Source: Planctomycetota bacterium
Lineage (GTDB): Bacteria; Planctomycetota; Planctomycetia; Pirellulales; Pirellulaceae
Direction of reading: 5' to 3'
Length of the DNA stretch: 64,000 nucleotides
Assembly: GCA_024276655.1 (NCBI GenBank)
Contig: JAJRWU010000107.1
Span: 1 to 64,000, forward strand
Position numbers and translations under genes: made by a program. A model generated the notes under the pieces. That model was given only the letters and a program-made list of their open reading frames with translations. It did not search any database and was not told where the DNA came from. Shown piece by piece: positions 1-7,469 of this stretch; the first letter of the stretch is position 1; every line of letters starts with the position of its first letter.

Positions 1-69
1 CTCCTTTCGCATAGGTAACGTTCCGCGAGAAGAAGATCAACTTGGCCCACTCTTTTCAAGCGGCCTACC

Positions 70-110
70 AGAGGCAGCCCGGCTTCGCTACGCTACGCCG
101 GACTGCCTCT
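70..110. repeat. Perfect-arm palindrome inside transposase remnant region
   Basis: Arms AGAGGCAG..CCGGC and GCCGG..CTGCCTCT face each other around a CGCTACGCTACG-like loop, followed by a T-rich run. It lies just before the transposase remnant. A related half (GGCAGCCCGGC) occurs near 7442. It looks like a small mobile palindrome or terminator-like hairpin; no function can be assigned from sequence. Confidence 0.5.
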
Positions 111-119
111 GTGTTTTTA

Positions 120-341
120 CAGAAAGAATGTTACACAACCCGGATGATTCTCTTTGGCGAGAACTCTTTGCGAAATGTCGTCAGACAATTCCTCGCTCAT
201 TATCACGTAGAAAGAAACCATCAGGGCTTGGAAAACAAGATCATCGACCCGGGCGACGAAGTCGGGCAAGTCGCCGGCCAGATCAAATGCCGCGAACGGC
301 TTGGCGGAATACTAAAATACTACTACCGCGATGCGGCGTAG
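120..341 (+). pseudogene. Transposase (DDE integrase-core) C-terminal remnant
   Basis: The reading frame encodes a tail typical of rve/IS3-like integrase-core transposases, with the segments SLRNVVRQFLAHYHVERNHQ, GLENKIIDPGDEVG and RERLGGILKYYYR. The final catalytic Glu helix of such proteins lies just upstream of this part and the rest of the protein is absent: the sequence upstream of about 120 is a palindromic repeat and unrelated DNA. It is therefore a truncated, non-functional copy. The window edge is only 120 bp away, but the break occurs inside the window, so truncation is real and not an edge effect. Family assignment is good; the exact IS family is uncertain. Confidence 0.7.
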
Positions 342-784
342 TAGATCCACTTCACTTCTCGCACAAATCGCCGCAGCAACTGCGCACGCGGTACGCGCCG
401 CCCCCGCATTCGACGCCTTCTTGAACCTACCTCAGCCTTGCGCGGCCCAGCCGGAAACAAATCTCGGCCGACATTTCGCCAATCAAGGTCGTCTAACACT
501 AGATTCCGGCCAAACTTACGCTTGGTTTCAATTTTTTGACCTCACGGGCTCGACTGTCAGTTTGGCGGACCATCCGCTCACCCGACCCTCATGCGCAAAT
601 GCCGTGCCAAAGATGCGTGACTTTCAATGCGCAAATACCGTGCCGAACACTATTGCTCCTGACCCCTTAAAGTTGGTCATCGTCGCCAGACGGTGGGTGA
701 GCGGTGAACCATCCCACGCTCTGGCGAGCATGGCTACGACACTAATTTTCCGCTCGATGCTAAAGCATGAACTCCAACGGTCGA
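342..784. other. Intergenic region without a recognisable gene
   Basis: This stretch between the transposase remnant and the nitroreductase has open frames but none resembles a known protein. Its right part carries a partial copy of dispersed repeat family B (678-761). Confidence 0.6.
678..761 (-). repeat. Dispersed palindromic repeat, family B (partial copy 1)
   Basis: It contains the family-B core, a large imperfect hairpin with GCCAGACGGTGGG pairing with CCCACGCTCTGGC, and the end CCGCTCGATGCT. The other terminus, present in full copies, is missing. Full copies lie at 12966-13087, 25166-25285 and 29881-30001, and a shortened one at 42312-42414. Confidence 0.85.
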
Positions 785-1450
785 TTACTCGCACCACGTG
801 GTGAAATTCGCCACGGGCTCGCGTTCGGTGCGGTAGCCGTTGACGGGGTGAACCCAGTCGGGATACCCCAAGGCGACGCCACACACCAGCGAAAGCGTCG
901 GCGGAACCTCTAGATGCCCACGTACAATATCGGGGAACTCGGCCATGGCGGCTTGCGGGCAGGTGGCCAATCCACAGCCACGCGCCGCCAGCATGACATT
1001 CTGGAGAAACATTCCGGTATCGACCCAAGAGCCTTTTTCCAATGCGGAATCGATAAAGACAAACAGCTCGACCGGCGCCCCGAAACCATGGTAGTTCTTC
1101 ATCCATTGCTCGGTGCGGCGCTCGATGTCTTGCCGCTGGATGCCCAACGCGTTGTAGAGAGCGAATCCACAGGCCTTTTGTCGAGACCGATACGGTTCGC
1201 CGATTTTATCGGGGTAATATTTGTAGTCGGGGTTCGGCTCCTGCCCGGCTTGCCGCGCCGCGACGATGTCGTCGCCGATTCTTTTTTTCGTCGCCCCGCT
1301 CGCGACCCACACCAGCCAGGGCTGCGTATTGACGCCCGACGGCGCCCAGCGCGCCGCTTCGAGAACGCGCTCCACCAATTCTCGCGGAACCGCTTTGTCG
1401 AGATACGCTCGCGTTGACGCCCGGCCCTGCATCGCTTCGAGGATGTCCAC
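785..1450 (-). CDS. Nitroreductase family protein
   Basis: This 221-residue protein has the length and architecture of FMN-dependent nitroreductases, which reduce nitro groups, quinones or flavins with NAD(P)H in the cytoplasm. The N-terminal FMN-binding signature is visible as RASTRAYLDKAV followed by VLEAARWAPSGVNTQPW, and the C-terminal half has the usual GCGLATCPQAA segment. The start is a GTG with a GGAAAGAAAG purine stretch upstream; an internal ATG six codons downstream is the alternative. Several residues between 75 and 115 (KIGEPYRSRQKACG) are typical of the NfsA/FRP-like and planctomycete branch, so the substrate cannot be named. It is monocistronic, ending in a region of dispersed repeats. 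Confidence 0.88.
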   Translation of the reverse strand: MDILEAMQGRASTRAYLDKAVPRELVERVLEAARWAPSGVNTQPWLVWVASGATKKRIGDDIVAARQAGQEPNPDYKYYPDKIGEPYRSRQKACGFALYNALGIQRQDIERRTEQWMKNYHGFGAPVELFVFIDSALEKGSWVDTGMFLQNVMLAARGCGLATCPQAAMAEFPDIVRGHLEVPPTLSLVCGVALGYPDWVHPVNGYRTEREPVANFTTWCE

Positions 1451-1722
1451 GTTTTATACTTTCTTTCCGGAGAATTTGGAACTCAGACTTCGTCAAAACC
1501 CGCCCGACGAAACGCCGCCCGCGATTTGAGCCGCCGATGAAAACAGTCGGAACACAAACTGCGTGCAACTTTAACTGACATCCGTGGCAAAAACACTCCC
1601 TCCCTCGTTCGGAAAAGTCGCCAATCGTGTATTTTCCGCAGCATTGCATAAGCTAATAAACAGCACTGTTGGGGGGTGACTGAAGGGGATTCAGGGGCGC
1701 GCTATCCAGCATTCGCATGTTG

Positions 1723-1828
1723 AGGAACCGTCCTGAATTTACCATCCGAATTAGCCGAATTAAAAGCCCGGCATTTTGAAAATGCCGGGCTTTTTCGAGC
1801 GACAGCCGGGAACTTACTTCAGGACTCC
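1723..1828. repeat. Dispersed palindromic repeat, family A (copy 1, full length)
   Basis: The core hairpin is AAAAGCCCGGCATTTT with its mirror AAAATGCCGGGCTTTTT (1762-1795), a perfect 16-bp-arm stem that also looks like a Rho-independent terminator. Around it lie outer, less perfect arms, GGAACCGTCCTGAA on the left and TTCAGGACTC on the right, giving a ~105-bp element. It lies between the divergent nitroreductase and hemerythrin genes, where a terminator would not be expected. Confidence 0.85.
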
Positions 1829-1849
1829 CCCCGAACCGCATTCAGGCTC

Positions 1850-1876
1850 TTGATAATTGCCATCGCCTAGTATAAT
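1850..1876 (+). promoter_or_regulatory. Possible sigma-70-like promoter for the hemerythrin-like gene
   Basis: A perfect TATAAT (1871-1876) is preceded by TTGATA (1850-1855) with a 15-bp spacer, slightly short of the optimum. It lies 126 bp upstream of the chosen ATG of the hemerythrin-like gene and downstream of repeat A1. No transcript data support it. Confidence 0.4.
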
Positions 1877-2001
1877 ATAGATATGAGGATCCCGAAATCG
1901 CAAGCATGCGGGGCGGTCCGGTCTTTTTGGCCTTGGCTTCGTTCTTGAGCCGATGGCGAGTGCGGTTTCGAGCAACCACGTTTGCTAGGAGGAACTTGGC
2001 G

Positions 2002-2451
2002 ATGAAAGAATCAGACCAATCGATCGTTGCATTCGATGCTCATGAACAGGAGCATGCGAATCTGGAAAAACTCCTCGCGACGTGGGGCGCCATGGTCGCT
2101 GAGAAAAAGGCGAACCGTAACGACGTGAGCGTTCTGCTAGCCGGCCTGATCGAAACTCTGCAATCGCATTTCGACCATGAAGAGCACGAGCAGGGATTTT
2201 TCAAAACCGTGGTGAAACAAGCGCCGTGGCTTTCGGAGCAGGCACAGACACTCATGGACGAGCATTGTGGCATGTGCCAGATGTTGGAGCGAGTCCATTC
2301 GCACGCTCAGGAAGACTCTCCCCACGACGCTTGGTGGACAAAACACACCGACGAATTTCAGCAATTTCGCCGGAGTTTCCTTCGCCATGAACGGTCTGAA
2401 AACGATCTGCTGCAACAAGCATTCACGCAAGACATCGGCTCCAACGACTGA
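2002..2451 (+). CDS. Hemerythrin-like HHE domain protein
   Basis: This 149-residue protein is a four-helix-bundle HHE-type protein that probably binds a di-iron centre and senses or carries O2, NO or iron. Conserved metal-ligand-like residues are spaced along the chain: AHEQEH near residue 15, HFDHEEHE near 56, DEHCGM near 86 and FLRHERSEND near 131. The ATG at 2002 was chosen because it has a strong AGGAGG 10 bp upstream; an upstream frame extension of 32 codons looks hydrophobic and unrelated. The gene ends exactly where repeat A2 begins, so that hairpin may double as its terminator. Confidence 0.8.
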   Translation: MKESDQSIVAFDAHEQEHANLEKLLATWGAMVAEKKANRNDVSVLLAGLIETLQSHFDHEEHEQGFFKTVVKQAPWLSEQAQTLMDEHCGMCQMLERVHSHAQEDSPHDAWWTKHTDEFQQFRRSFLRHERSENDLLQQAFTQDIGSND

Positions 2452-2550
2452 GGAGCCGTCCCGAATATACCTACCGGATTAAAAGCCCGGCATTTTGAAA
2501 ATGCCGGGCTTTTTTGAGCTACAACCGGGAACTGAATTCGGAACGGTTCC
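2452..2550. repeat. Dispersed palindromic repeat, family A (copy 2, full length)
   Basis: It starts one base after the hemerythrin stop codon. The core hairpin at 2481-2515 is perfect. The outer arms GGAGCCGTCCCGAAT and ATTCGGAACGGTTCC are near-complementary, so the whole 99 bp can fold into one long structure. It also has terminator features (GC stem plus T6). Confidence 0.85.
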
Positions 2551-2582
2551 TGAACGGCGTTTGTAGCGGTTTGTTGTTTGGC

Positions 2583-2660
2583 GGTTTACTCGACGGGTTT
2601 ACTCGACGGGTTTACTCGACGGGTTTACTCGACGGGTTTACTCGACGGGTTTACTCGACG
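2583..2660. repeat. Six exact 13-bp tandem repeats overlapping the gdhA stop codon
   Basis: Six uninterrupted copies of GGTTTACTCGACG run from 2583 to 2660. On the minus strand each unit reads CGTCGAGTAAACC, and the first one transcribed supplies the last codons and TAA of gdhA (Val-Glu-stop). The array thus looks like repeated duplication of the gene's own 3' end. Confidence 0.95.
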
Positions 2661-3886
2661 CTGGTCAACTCCATGGTTTGTTGCACGCGCCGCACGCCAA
2701 TGAGATACGCAGCGGTGCGCAAGCTGACCCGATGTTTGGCGGCTTCCTCCCAAACACTTTCGAACGCTTGGGCGAGAACGTGGTCGAGTTCCTGCCGCAC
2801 CCGATTCAGGCCCCATTTGTAGTGCTGCCGGTTCTGCACCCACTCGAAATAGCTCACCGTAACACCGCCCACATTTGCCAGAATGTCGGGCAGCACGATC
2901 ACGCCTCGTTCGTGCAGCGTGGCGTCGGCGGCGGGTGAGAGCGGATTGTTCGCCGCCTCGATGATGATCGAGGCGCGCACGCCGTCGACATTATCTTTTG
3001 TGATCACGCCTCCCAACGCCGCTGGAATCAGCATGTCGACATCGAGTTGCAGTAACTCGCCGTTGCTGATCCGACGGCCTTGCTCCAACCCTTCGAGCGA
3101 GCTGTCGTGATCGAGGTAGTGGCGCAGCGCGGCCGGAATATCGAGCCCTTGAGGATTATAATAGGCGCCGCTGATATCACTAATTGCGACGATGCAAAAA
3201 TCTGATTCCGTTAAAAACTTCGCGGCATGCGAACCGACGTTGCCAAACCCTTGAATCGCGACGCTTGTTTGCCCCGCCCGGCGCCCCAAACGGCGCATGA
3301 GTTTGCAGGCCATCAGGCCGACGCCGCGCCCGGTGGCTTCTTCTCTTCCCTTGGCGCCGTAATGCTCGACCGGTTTCCCCGTCACGCAAGCCGGATTGAA
3401 ACCGTGATATTTTTCCCATTGATTACGCATCCAGGCCATTTCGGCAGACCCGGAGCCCATATCGGGAGCGGGAATGTCGGTGTCTGGGCCAATCACGTCG
3501 TGTATTTGGTCGATGAACTTCCGTGTGACCCGCCGCATTTCCGCCCGAGAAAATTGCCGAGGATCGATGCGAATGCCGCCCTTGGCGCCGCCGTAAGGCA
3601 AATTGGCCAGGGCGGTTTTCCAGGTCATCAAGGAGGCCAAACCGCGCACTTCGTCAAGATCCACCTGAGGGTGGTATCGCATGCCCCCTTTCATGGGGCC
3701 TCGCGCGGCGTTGTGTTGCACGCGGTATCCGAGGAACGAAGCGATGCGGCCATCGTCCAGGGTGATGATGATTCGAACTTGCACTTCTCGATTCGGCGTA
3801 GTGAGAATCTCTCGCCAACTCGGCTCCATGTCGATCAAATCGGCTGCTCGGTCAAAAAAAAGCCGCGTCGCTTGGAAAGTTTTCAT
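2651..3886 (-). CDS. gdhA: Glutamate dehydrogenase (Glu/Leu/Phe/Val family)
   Basis: This 411-residue protein interconverts glutamate and 2-oxoglutarate plus ammonia with NAD(P). The N-terminal ELFV dimerisation domain carries [11 protein letters not shown], the catalytic-lysine segment [18 protein letters not shown] and the PAPDMG loop; the C-terminal Rossmann domain has QGFGNVGSHAAK. Length matches the family (410-430). The ATG at 3886 begins MKTFQATRLFF; the open frame continues far upstream without similarity, and the truncated paralogue at 16014 begins at the same Met, supporting this start. The last codons lie in a 13-bp tandem array, and a family-A repeat lies upstream. Cofactor preference is not determinable by eye. 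Confidence 0.93.
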   Translation of the reverse strand: MKTFQATRLFFDRAADLIDMEPSWREILTTPNREVQVRIIITLDDGRIASFLGYRVQHNAARGPMKGGMRYHPQVDLDEVRGLASLMTWKTALANLPYGGAKGGIRIDPRQFSRAEMRRVTRKFIDQIHDVIGPDTDIPAPDMGSGSAEMAWMRNQWEKYHGFNPACVTGKPVEHYGAKGREEATGRGVGLMACKLMRRLGRRAGQTSVAIQGFGNVGSHAAKFLTESDFCIVAISDISGAYYNPQGLDIPAALRHYLDHDSSLEGLEQGRRISNGELLQLDVDMLIPAALGGVITKDNVDGVRASIIIEAANNPLSPAADATLHERGVIVLPDILANVGGVTVSYFEWVQNRQHYKWGLNRVRQELDHVLAQAFESVWEEAAKHRVSLRTAAYLIGVRRVQQTMELTSVE

Positions 3887-4032
3887 CTCGCGATATCTCG
3901 CATGTTCGCTTCGTCTGCACGTGTCGAGGAGAGCCGTCTGCTGGGAGGAATCGTACCCGCTTTCCGGCGGAGCATGCAAGCGAGGAGTGCGACGATAGGC
4001 GAAGGAGGGCGAGCGGCGAATGAGAATTTCCC

Positions 4033-4118
4033 GAGTTAAACGCGCGGCATTTTCAAAATGCCGGGCTTCTTGAGCTACAACGGGGAACTTATTTCGGGAC
4101 TGTTCTTTAGGGCCGTGC
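4033..4118. repeat. Dispersed palindromic repeat, family A (copy 3)
   Basis: The core CGGCATTTTCAAAATGCCG (about 4045-4063) has a C instead of G at the loop. The right flank GGGAACTTATTTCGGGACTG resembles the right arm of copies 1 and 2. The left arm is degenerate. It lies upstream of gdhA, where a terminator role is unlikely. Confidence 0.7.
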
Positions 4119-4268
4119 GGCTTTTTCATGGTCGTCTTTGGCGCCGCGAAAGAAACGAAACACGCTGCTTTCGGAGAGCGAAAGGCGACATTTCGACAGC
4201 CTTGGAAGGTCATCGTACGACGTCTGGATGAACGACGCCCAACCCCATAGGGGTTTTTGAAACAAAGC

Positions 4269-4532
4269 CTAGAACGAGATATTTCGTCGTGGTGTGAATT
4301 CCACCGTGGCGCCCACCGCCATGAGGGCCAGAGCCGCGCCGTAGACCGCCCAGAGTGAACCTCCATTGGCCAACGACGCCAATGTCGCGGCGCCGACGAC
4401 AAATATCTGCAAAAACATGAATTTCTGCGGCCAAAAGAGGCTGCTGTGTTCAGTGCATCGGGCCAGGAACACACTGCTCAGGCCAAGAATGGGAACGCAA
4501 ATCGCGAGCCAAACCTCAACTCCAGGAACCAT
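4269..4532 (-). CDS. Small hypothetical membrane protein
   Basis: An 87-residue protein with three predicted hydrophobic stretches: VEVWLAICVPILGLSSVFLA, FMFLQIFVVGAATLASLA and LWAVYGAALALMAVGATV. The ATG at 4532 is preceded by GGGAGG about 14 bp upstream; an in-frame start at 4664 would add 44 non-hydrophobic residues. I do not recognise the family. It is divergent from the metal ATPase at 4895 and could share its control region, but nothing links them functionally. Its reality rests on the membrane pattern and codon use only. Confidence 0.5.
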   Translation of the reverse strand: MVPGVEVWLAICVPILGLSSVFLARCTEHSSLFWPQKFMFLQIFVVGAATLASLANGGSLWAVYGAALALMAVGATVEFTPRRNISF

Positions 4533-4759
4533 CTCGTACACAGAGAACCCTCCCGACTCCTTCCGAACGAAACGCCCTTTTTCAAGAGCCTCTCGCAAAT
4601 CTATGGCCCAGACATCCTTGCCTGAACCTGTCAGGCTGCAAGATGCGATTTTCAGGCCAAACACGGTCCGGGGTTCCGGCGCCCGCCCTTCAGACGACGT
4701 AAGTTACGTGTTCACAAGCAGATATAAATAATTTTCGCATTGCGGGCGGGCGCCGTCTG

Positions 4760-4797
4760 TTGTAAAAAACACAAAAAATGCCGTGAATTTTTTACAA
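4760..4797. promoter_or_regulatory. Dyad symmetry upstream of the metal ATPase gene
   Basis: TTGTAAAAAA (4760-4769) is mirrored exactly by TTTTTTACAA (4788-4797) with an 18-bp centre. It lies about 100 bp before the ATPase start in the divergent intergenic space, a plausible place for a metal-responsive repressor site. No regulator gene is adjacent, so the regulator is unknown. Confidence 0.35.
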
Positions 4798-4894
4798 TGG
4801 GCTCAACTTTCGCGTCCGATTCGCCGACCGCGCTGCGAGATCTCGCGAATGCATGAAACACGACTGCCGCTCACCTTAAGAATAATACACACAC

Positions 4895-7072
4895 ATGTCC
4901 ACAATAAACGCCACGTTGGCATTCAAAGTTGACGGATTGGACTGCGCCGAAGAAGTGGCCCTGCTCAAACGCGAATTACTGCCGCTGGTCGAATCCGACG
5001 AACAGCTTGCCTTCGATCTGCTCAACGCGAAACTGCTGGTTACACCCGGCGCCAGCGAAATCGATAGCCAAGCCGTCATAGAGGCGGTTGCCCGCACGGG
5101 AATGCGGGCGGAAGTCTGGCGTGATGAGCCCGACGCGCAAAGCCAAAACGGATCGCGTGGAGCGAACGTCCGGCTGGCCGCGACGATTGTCAGCGGGCTG
5201 TTTTGCGCGGCGGGTTTTTCAGTGCATGCTTGGAACGCTGGCGGCGCCGTAGCGGCTTTGAGCGGGGCGGCGGGCGGCGCTCTGCCGGTTACGGCGATTC
5301 TACTGTATCTGGTTGGCATCGCGGCTGGTGTTTGGATGGTCGCGCCCAAAGCCTGGCGGGCGGCCGTGGCGATGCGTCCCGATATGAATCTGCTAATGCT
5401 GACCGCCGTTGTGGGAGCGGCCGGCATTGGCGATTGGTTTGAAGCGGCGGCGGTGGCGTTTCTGTTTTCGGTGTCGTTGCTTTTGGAGTCGTGGAGCGTG
5501 GGCAAGGCCCGCCGGGCGATTGCGGCCCTCATGGAGTTGACTCCGCTCACGGCCCACCTCTGCGCCGACGACGGTTCGGAACAGGAGGTGGCGGCGGAGC
5601 AGGTGGCCGTCGGAGCGATGATTCGCGTACGACCGGGGGAGAAAATCCCGCTCGACGGAAAAGTCGTGCAAGGCGCAAGCGACGTCAATCAAGCGCCGAT
5701 CACGGGCGAGAGCGCGCCGGTGTCGAAGAACGCCGGCGCCGAGGTGTTCGCCGGCACGATTAACGGATCGGGCCTGCTACAAATTCAAACCACCAAACCG
5801 GCTGCCGATACAACGCTGGCGCGCATCATTCGCATGGTCGGGGAAGCACAATCCCGCCGGGCGCCGAGCGAACAATGGGTGGAGCGATTCGCCCGCGTCT
5901 ACACTCCGGTGGTGATGGCGATGGCCGTTGCGGTTTTTCTTTTACCGCCGCTGCTGGTCGGCGCACCCTGGGTGGTGTGGCTGTATCGTTCGTTGGTTTT
6001 GTTGGTGATCGCCTGCCCTTGCGCGCTGGTGATTTCCACGCCGGTCAGCATTGTGGCGGCGTTGGCGTCGGCGGCGCGGCGGGGAGTGTTGTTGAAAGGC
6101 GGCGTGTATGTGGAAGCGCCCTCCAAACTGCGCGCGATCGCTTTCGATAAAACAGGCACCCTGACCACCGGCGTCTTTGGCGTGCTCGATCTTGTGCCGC
6201 TGGAAGGACGTACTGAAAACGAGTTGCTCCAGCGCGCCGCGGCGTTGGAATCGCATAGCAACCACCCGTTAGCCCGCGCGATTGTGGCCCATGCGAATCA
6301 GCGTAATGTGGAAATCCCCGCCGCCGAAGATTGCGAAAGTATTCCTGGAAAAGGCGTGCGGGGGCGCATCGAAGGCGTTTCATTTTGGCTGGGCTCACCC
6401 AAGCAAATGGCCGAGCGGCAACTGGAAACGGCGGCTCTGAGCGAGCAGTTGGAGCAATTGCGGCGCGCCGGGCGCACCGTGGTGATTGTCGGCGACGACC
6501 GCCAGGTTTGGGGAGTGATCGGCTTGGCCGATGCACCGCGTCCTGAGGCGGCGCAAGCCCTCCAGCAGTTGCGCGCCGCGGGCGTGGGGCATTTGATCAT
6601 GCTCACCGGCGACAACCAAGACGCCGCCCGGGCGGTCGCCAAAGAGGTGGGCGTCGACGAAGTGTTTGCCGGCCTGCTGCCTGAAGAAAAGGTTGACCAC
6701 GTGCAGAAGTTGGTCGAACGTTACAAACAAGTGGCCATGGTGGGCGATGGCGTGAACGACGCCCCCGCGCTTTCGCTGGCTTCGGTCGGCATTGCCATGG
6801 GGGTCATGGGGAGCGATGCGGCGATCGAAACGGCCGATATCGCCTTGATGTCGGACGACCTCTCCAAGCTGCCCTGGCTGATCGGCCATTCGCGCCGCAC
6901 GCTGGCGATCATCCGCCAGAACATCGTTTTTTCCCTGGCCGTGAAAGCAGCCGTGATGCTGCTGGCTCTGGTGGGCGTTTCATCATTGGGGATGGCCATC
7001 GCCGCCGATATGGGCGTTTCGCTGCTGGTGATCTTCAATAGCCTGCGTTTGCTGCGGGCGGCAGTTCGCTGA
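4895..7072 (+). CDS. Heavy-metal-translocating P1B-type ATPase (Zn/Cd/Pb-like)
   Basis: A 725-residue inner-membrane pump that exports soft metal cations using ATP. It has one N-terminal heavy-metal-associated domain in which the usual CxxC is replaced by GLDCAEE (residues 14-20), a variant common in Zn/Cd/Pb (ZntA/CadA-like) pumps. Then follow membrane helices, the actuator TGES (about 270), the transport-site CPC (about 373), the phosphorylated Asp in DKTGTLT (about 418), the HP motif in SNHPLA and GDGVNDAP (about 617). Length is typical. It is separated by 8 bp from a convergent 47-codon membrane protein gene. A 10-bp-arm dyad lies upstream. Metal specificity is inferred from the CPC/CAEE pattern, not shown. 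Confidence 0.92.
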   Translation: MSTINATLAFKVDGLDCAEEVALLKRELLPLVESDEQLAFDLLNAKLLVTPGASEIDSQAVIEAVARTGMRAEVWRDEPDAQSQNGSRGANVRLAATIVSGLFCAAGFSVHAWNAGGAVAALSGAAGGALPVTAILLYLVGIAAGVWMVAPKAWRAAVAMRPDMNLLMLTAVVGAAGIGDWFEAAAVAFLFSVSLLLESWSVGKARRAIAALMELTPLTAHLCADDGSEQEVAAEQVAVGAMIRVRPGEKIPLDGKVVQGASDVNQAPITGESAPVSKNAGAEVFAGTINGSGLLQIQTTKPAADTTLARIIRMVGEAQSRRAPSEQWVERFARVYTPVVMAMAVAVFLLPPLLVGAPWVVWLYRSLVLLVIACPCALVISTPVSIVAALASAARRGVLLKGGVYVEAPSKLRAIAFDKTGTLTTGVFGVLDLVPLEGRTENELLQRAAALESHSNHPLARAIVAHANQRNVEIPAAEDCESIPGKGVRGRIEGVSFWLGSPKQMAERQLETAALSEQLEQLRRAGRTVVIVGDDRQVWGVIGLADAPRPEAAQALQQLRAAGVGHLIMLTGDNQDAARAVAKEVGVDEVFAGLLPEEKVDHVQKLVERYKQVAMVGDGVNDAPALSLASVGIAMGVMGSDAAIETADIALMSDDLSKLPWLIGHSRRTLAIIRQNIVFSLAVKAAVMLLALVGVSSLGMAIAADMGVSLLVIFNSLRLLRAAVR

Positions 7073-7080
7073 ACGCGCGA

Positions 7081-7224
7081 TCAGTCGCCAGACGGGGCGC
7101 GGCGGTATTTGGCCAAATAGGCCCATACAGCGCCGGTGGCGAGCATTCCGCTGGCAAATCCGCTGAGAAAGAAGATCAGGCCCAACGGAGCTTCGGTCGG
7201 TGTGACATGTGCGAGAAGATTCAT
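7081..7224 (-). CDS. Very small (47-residue) single-span membrane protein
   Basis: Reading the minus strand from the ATG at 7224 gives 47 codons ending in TGA. The protein begins MNLLAHVTPTEAPLGL, has one hydrophobic span (IFFLSGFASGMLATGAVWAYLA) and ends in a basic tail (KYRRAPSGD). The gene is convergent with the metal ATPase, with only 8 bp between the stops. The SD is weak (AAAGG). It is a plausible small accessory membrane protein, possibly tied to the pump, but I cannot name a family. Confidence 0.55.
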   Translation of the reverse strand: MNLLAHVTPTEAPLGLIFFLSGFASGMLATGAVWAYLAKYRRAPSGD

Positions 7225-7292
7225 TGGTGTGCAACCTTTGCTAATACCAGCGGAGAATTGCCTTCTCGACTGGATAGATGGTCCGGAGAAAT

Positions 7293-7384
7293 AGTCCTGA
7301 AATAAGTTACCGTTTCGTTCAGAAAAGCCCGGTATTTTGAAAATGCCGGGCTTTTAATTCGGCATGTAAATTCCGGACGAGTCC
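7293..7384. repeat. Dispersed palindromic repeat, family A (copy 4)
   Basis: The core hairpin (7323-7355) has one mismatch (GGTATTTT for GGCATTTT). Left flank AGTCCTGAAATAAGTTACCG and right flank AATTCGGCATGTAAATTCC match flanks of copies 5 and 7. It lies between the convergently placed small gene and secA. Confidence 0.8.
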
Positions 7385-7469
7385 TGTGCGAAGCGTAACC
7401 TTCGACAAAAGACTATACACAACCCCGCCCCGTTTGCCAAAGGCAGCCCGGCGCGCACTCCAACGGCGG

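Noticed and set aside
331-804. 157-codon frame after the transposase remnant
   Set aside because: No domain, no SD, and its 3' part is repeat B.
1653-1841. Short minus-strand ORF between nitroreductase and hemerythrin genes
   Set aside because: It is made entirely of repeat A1 and has no protein similarity.
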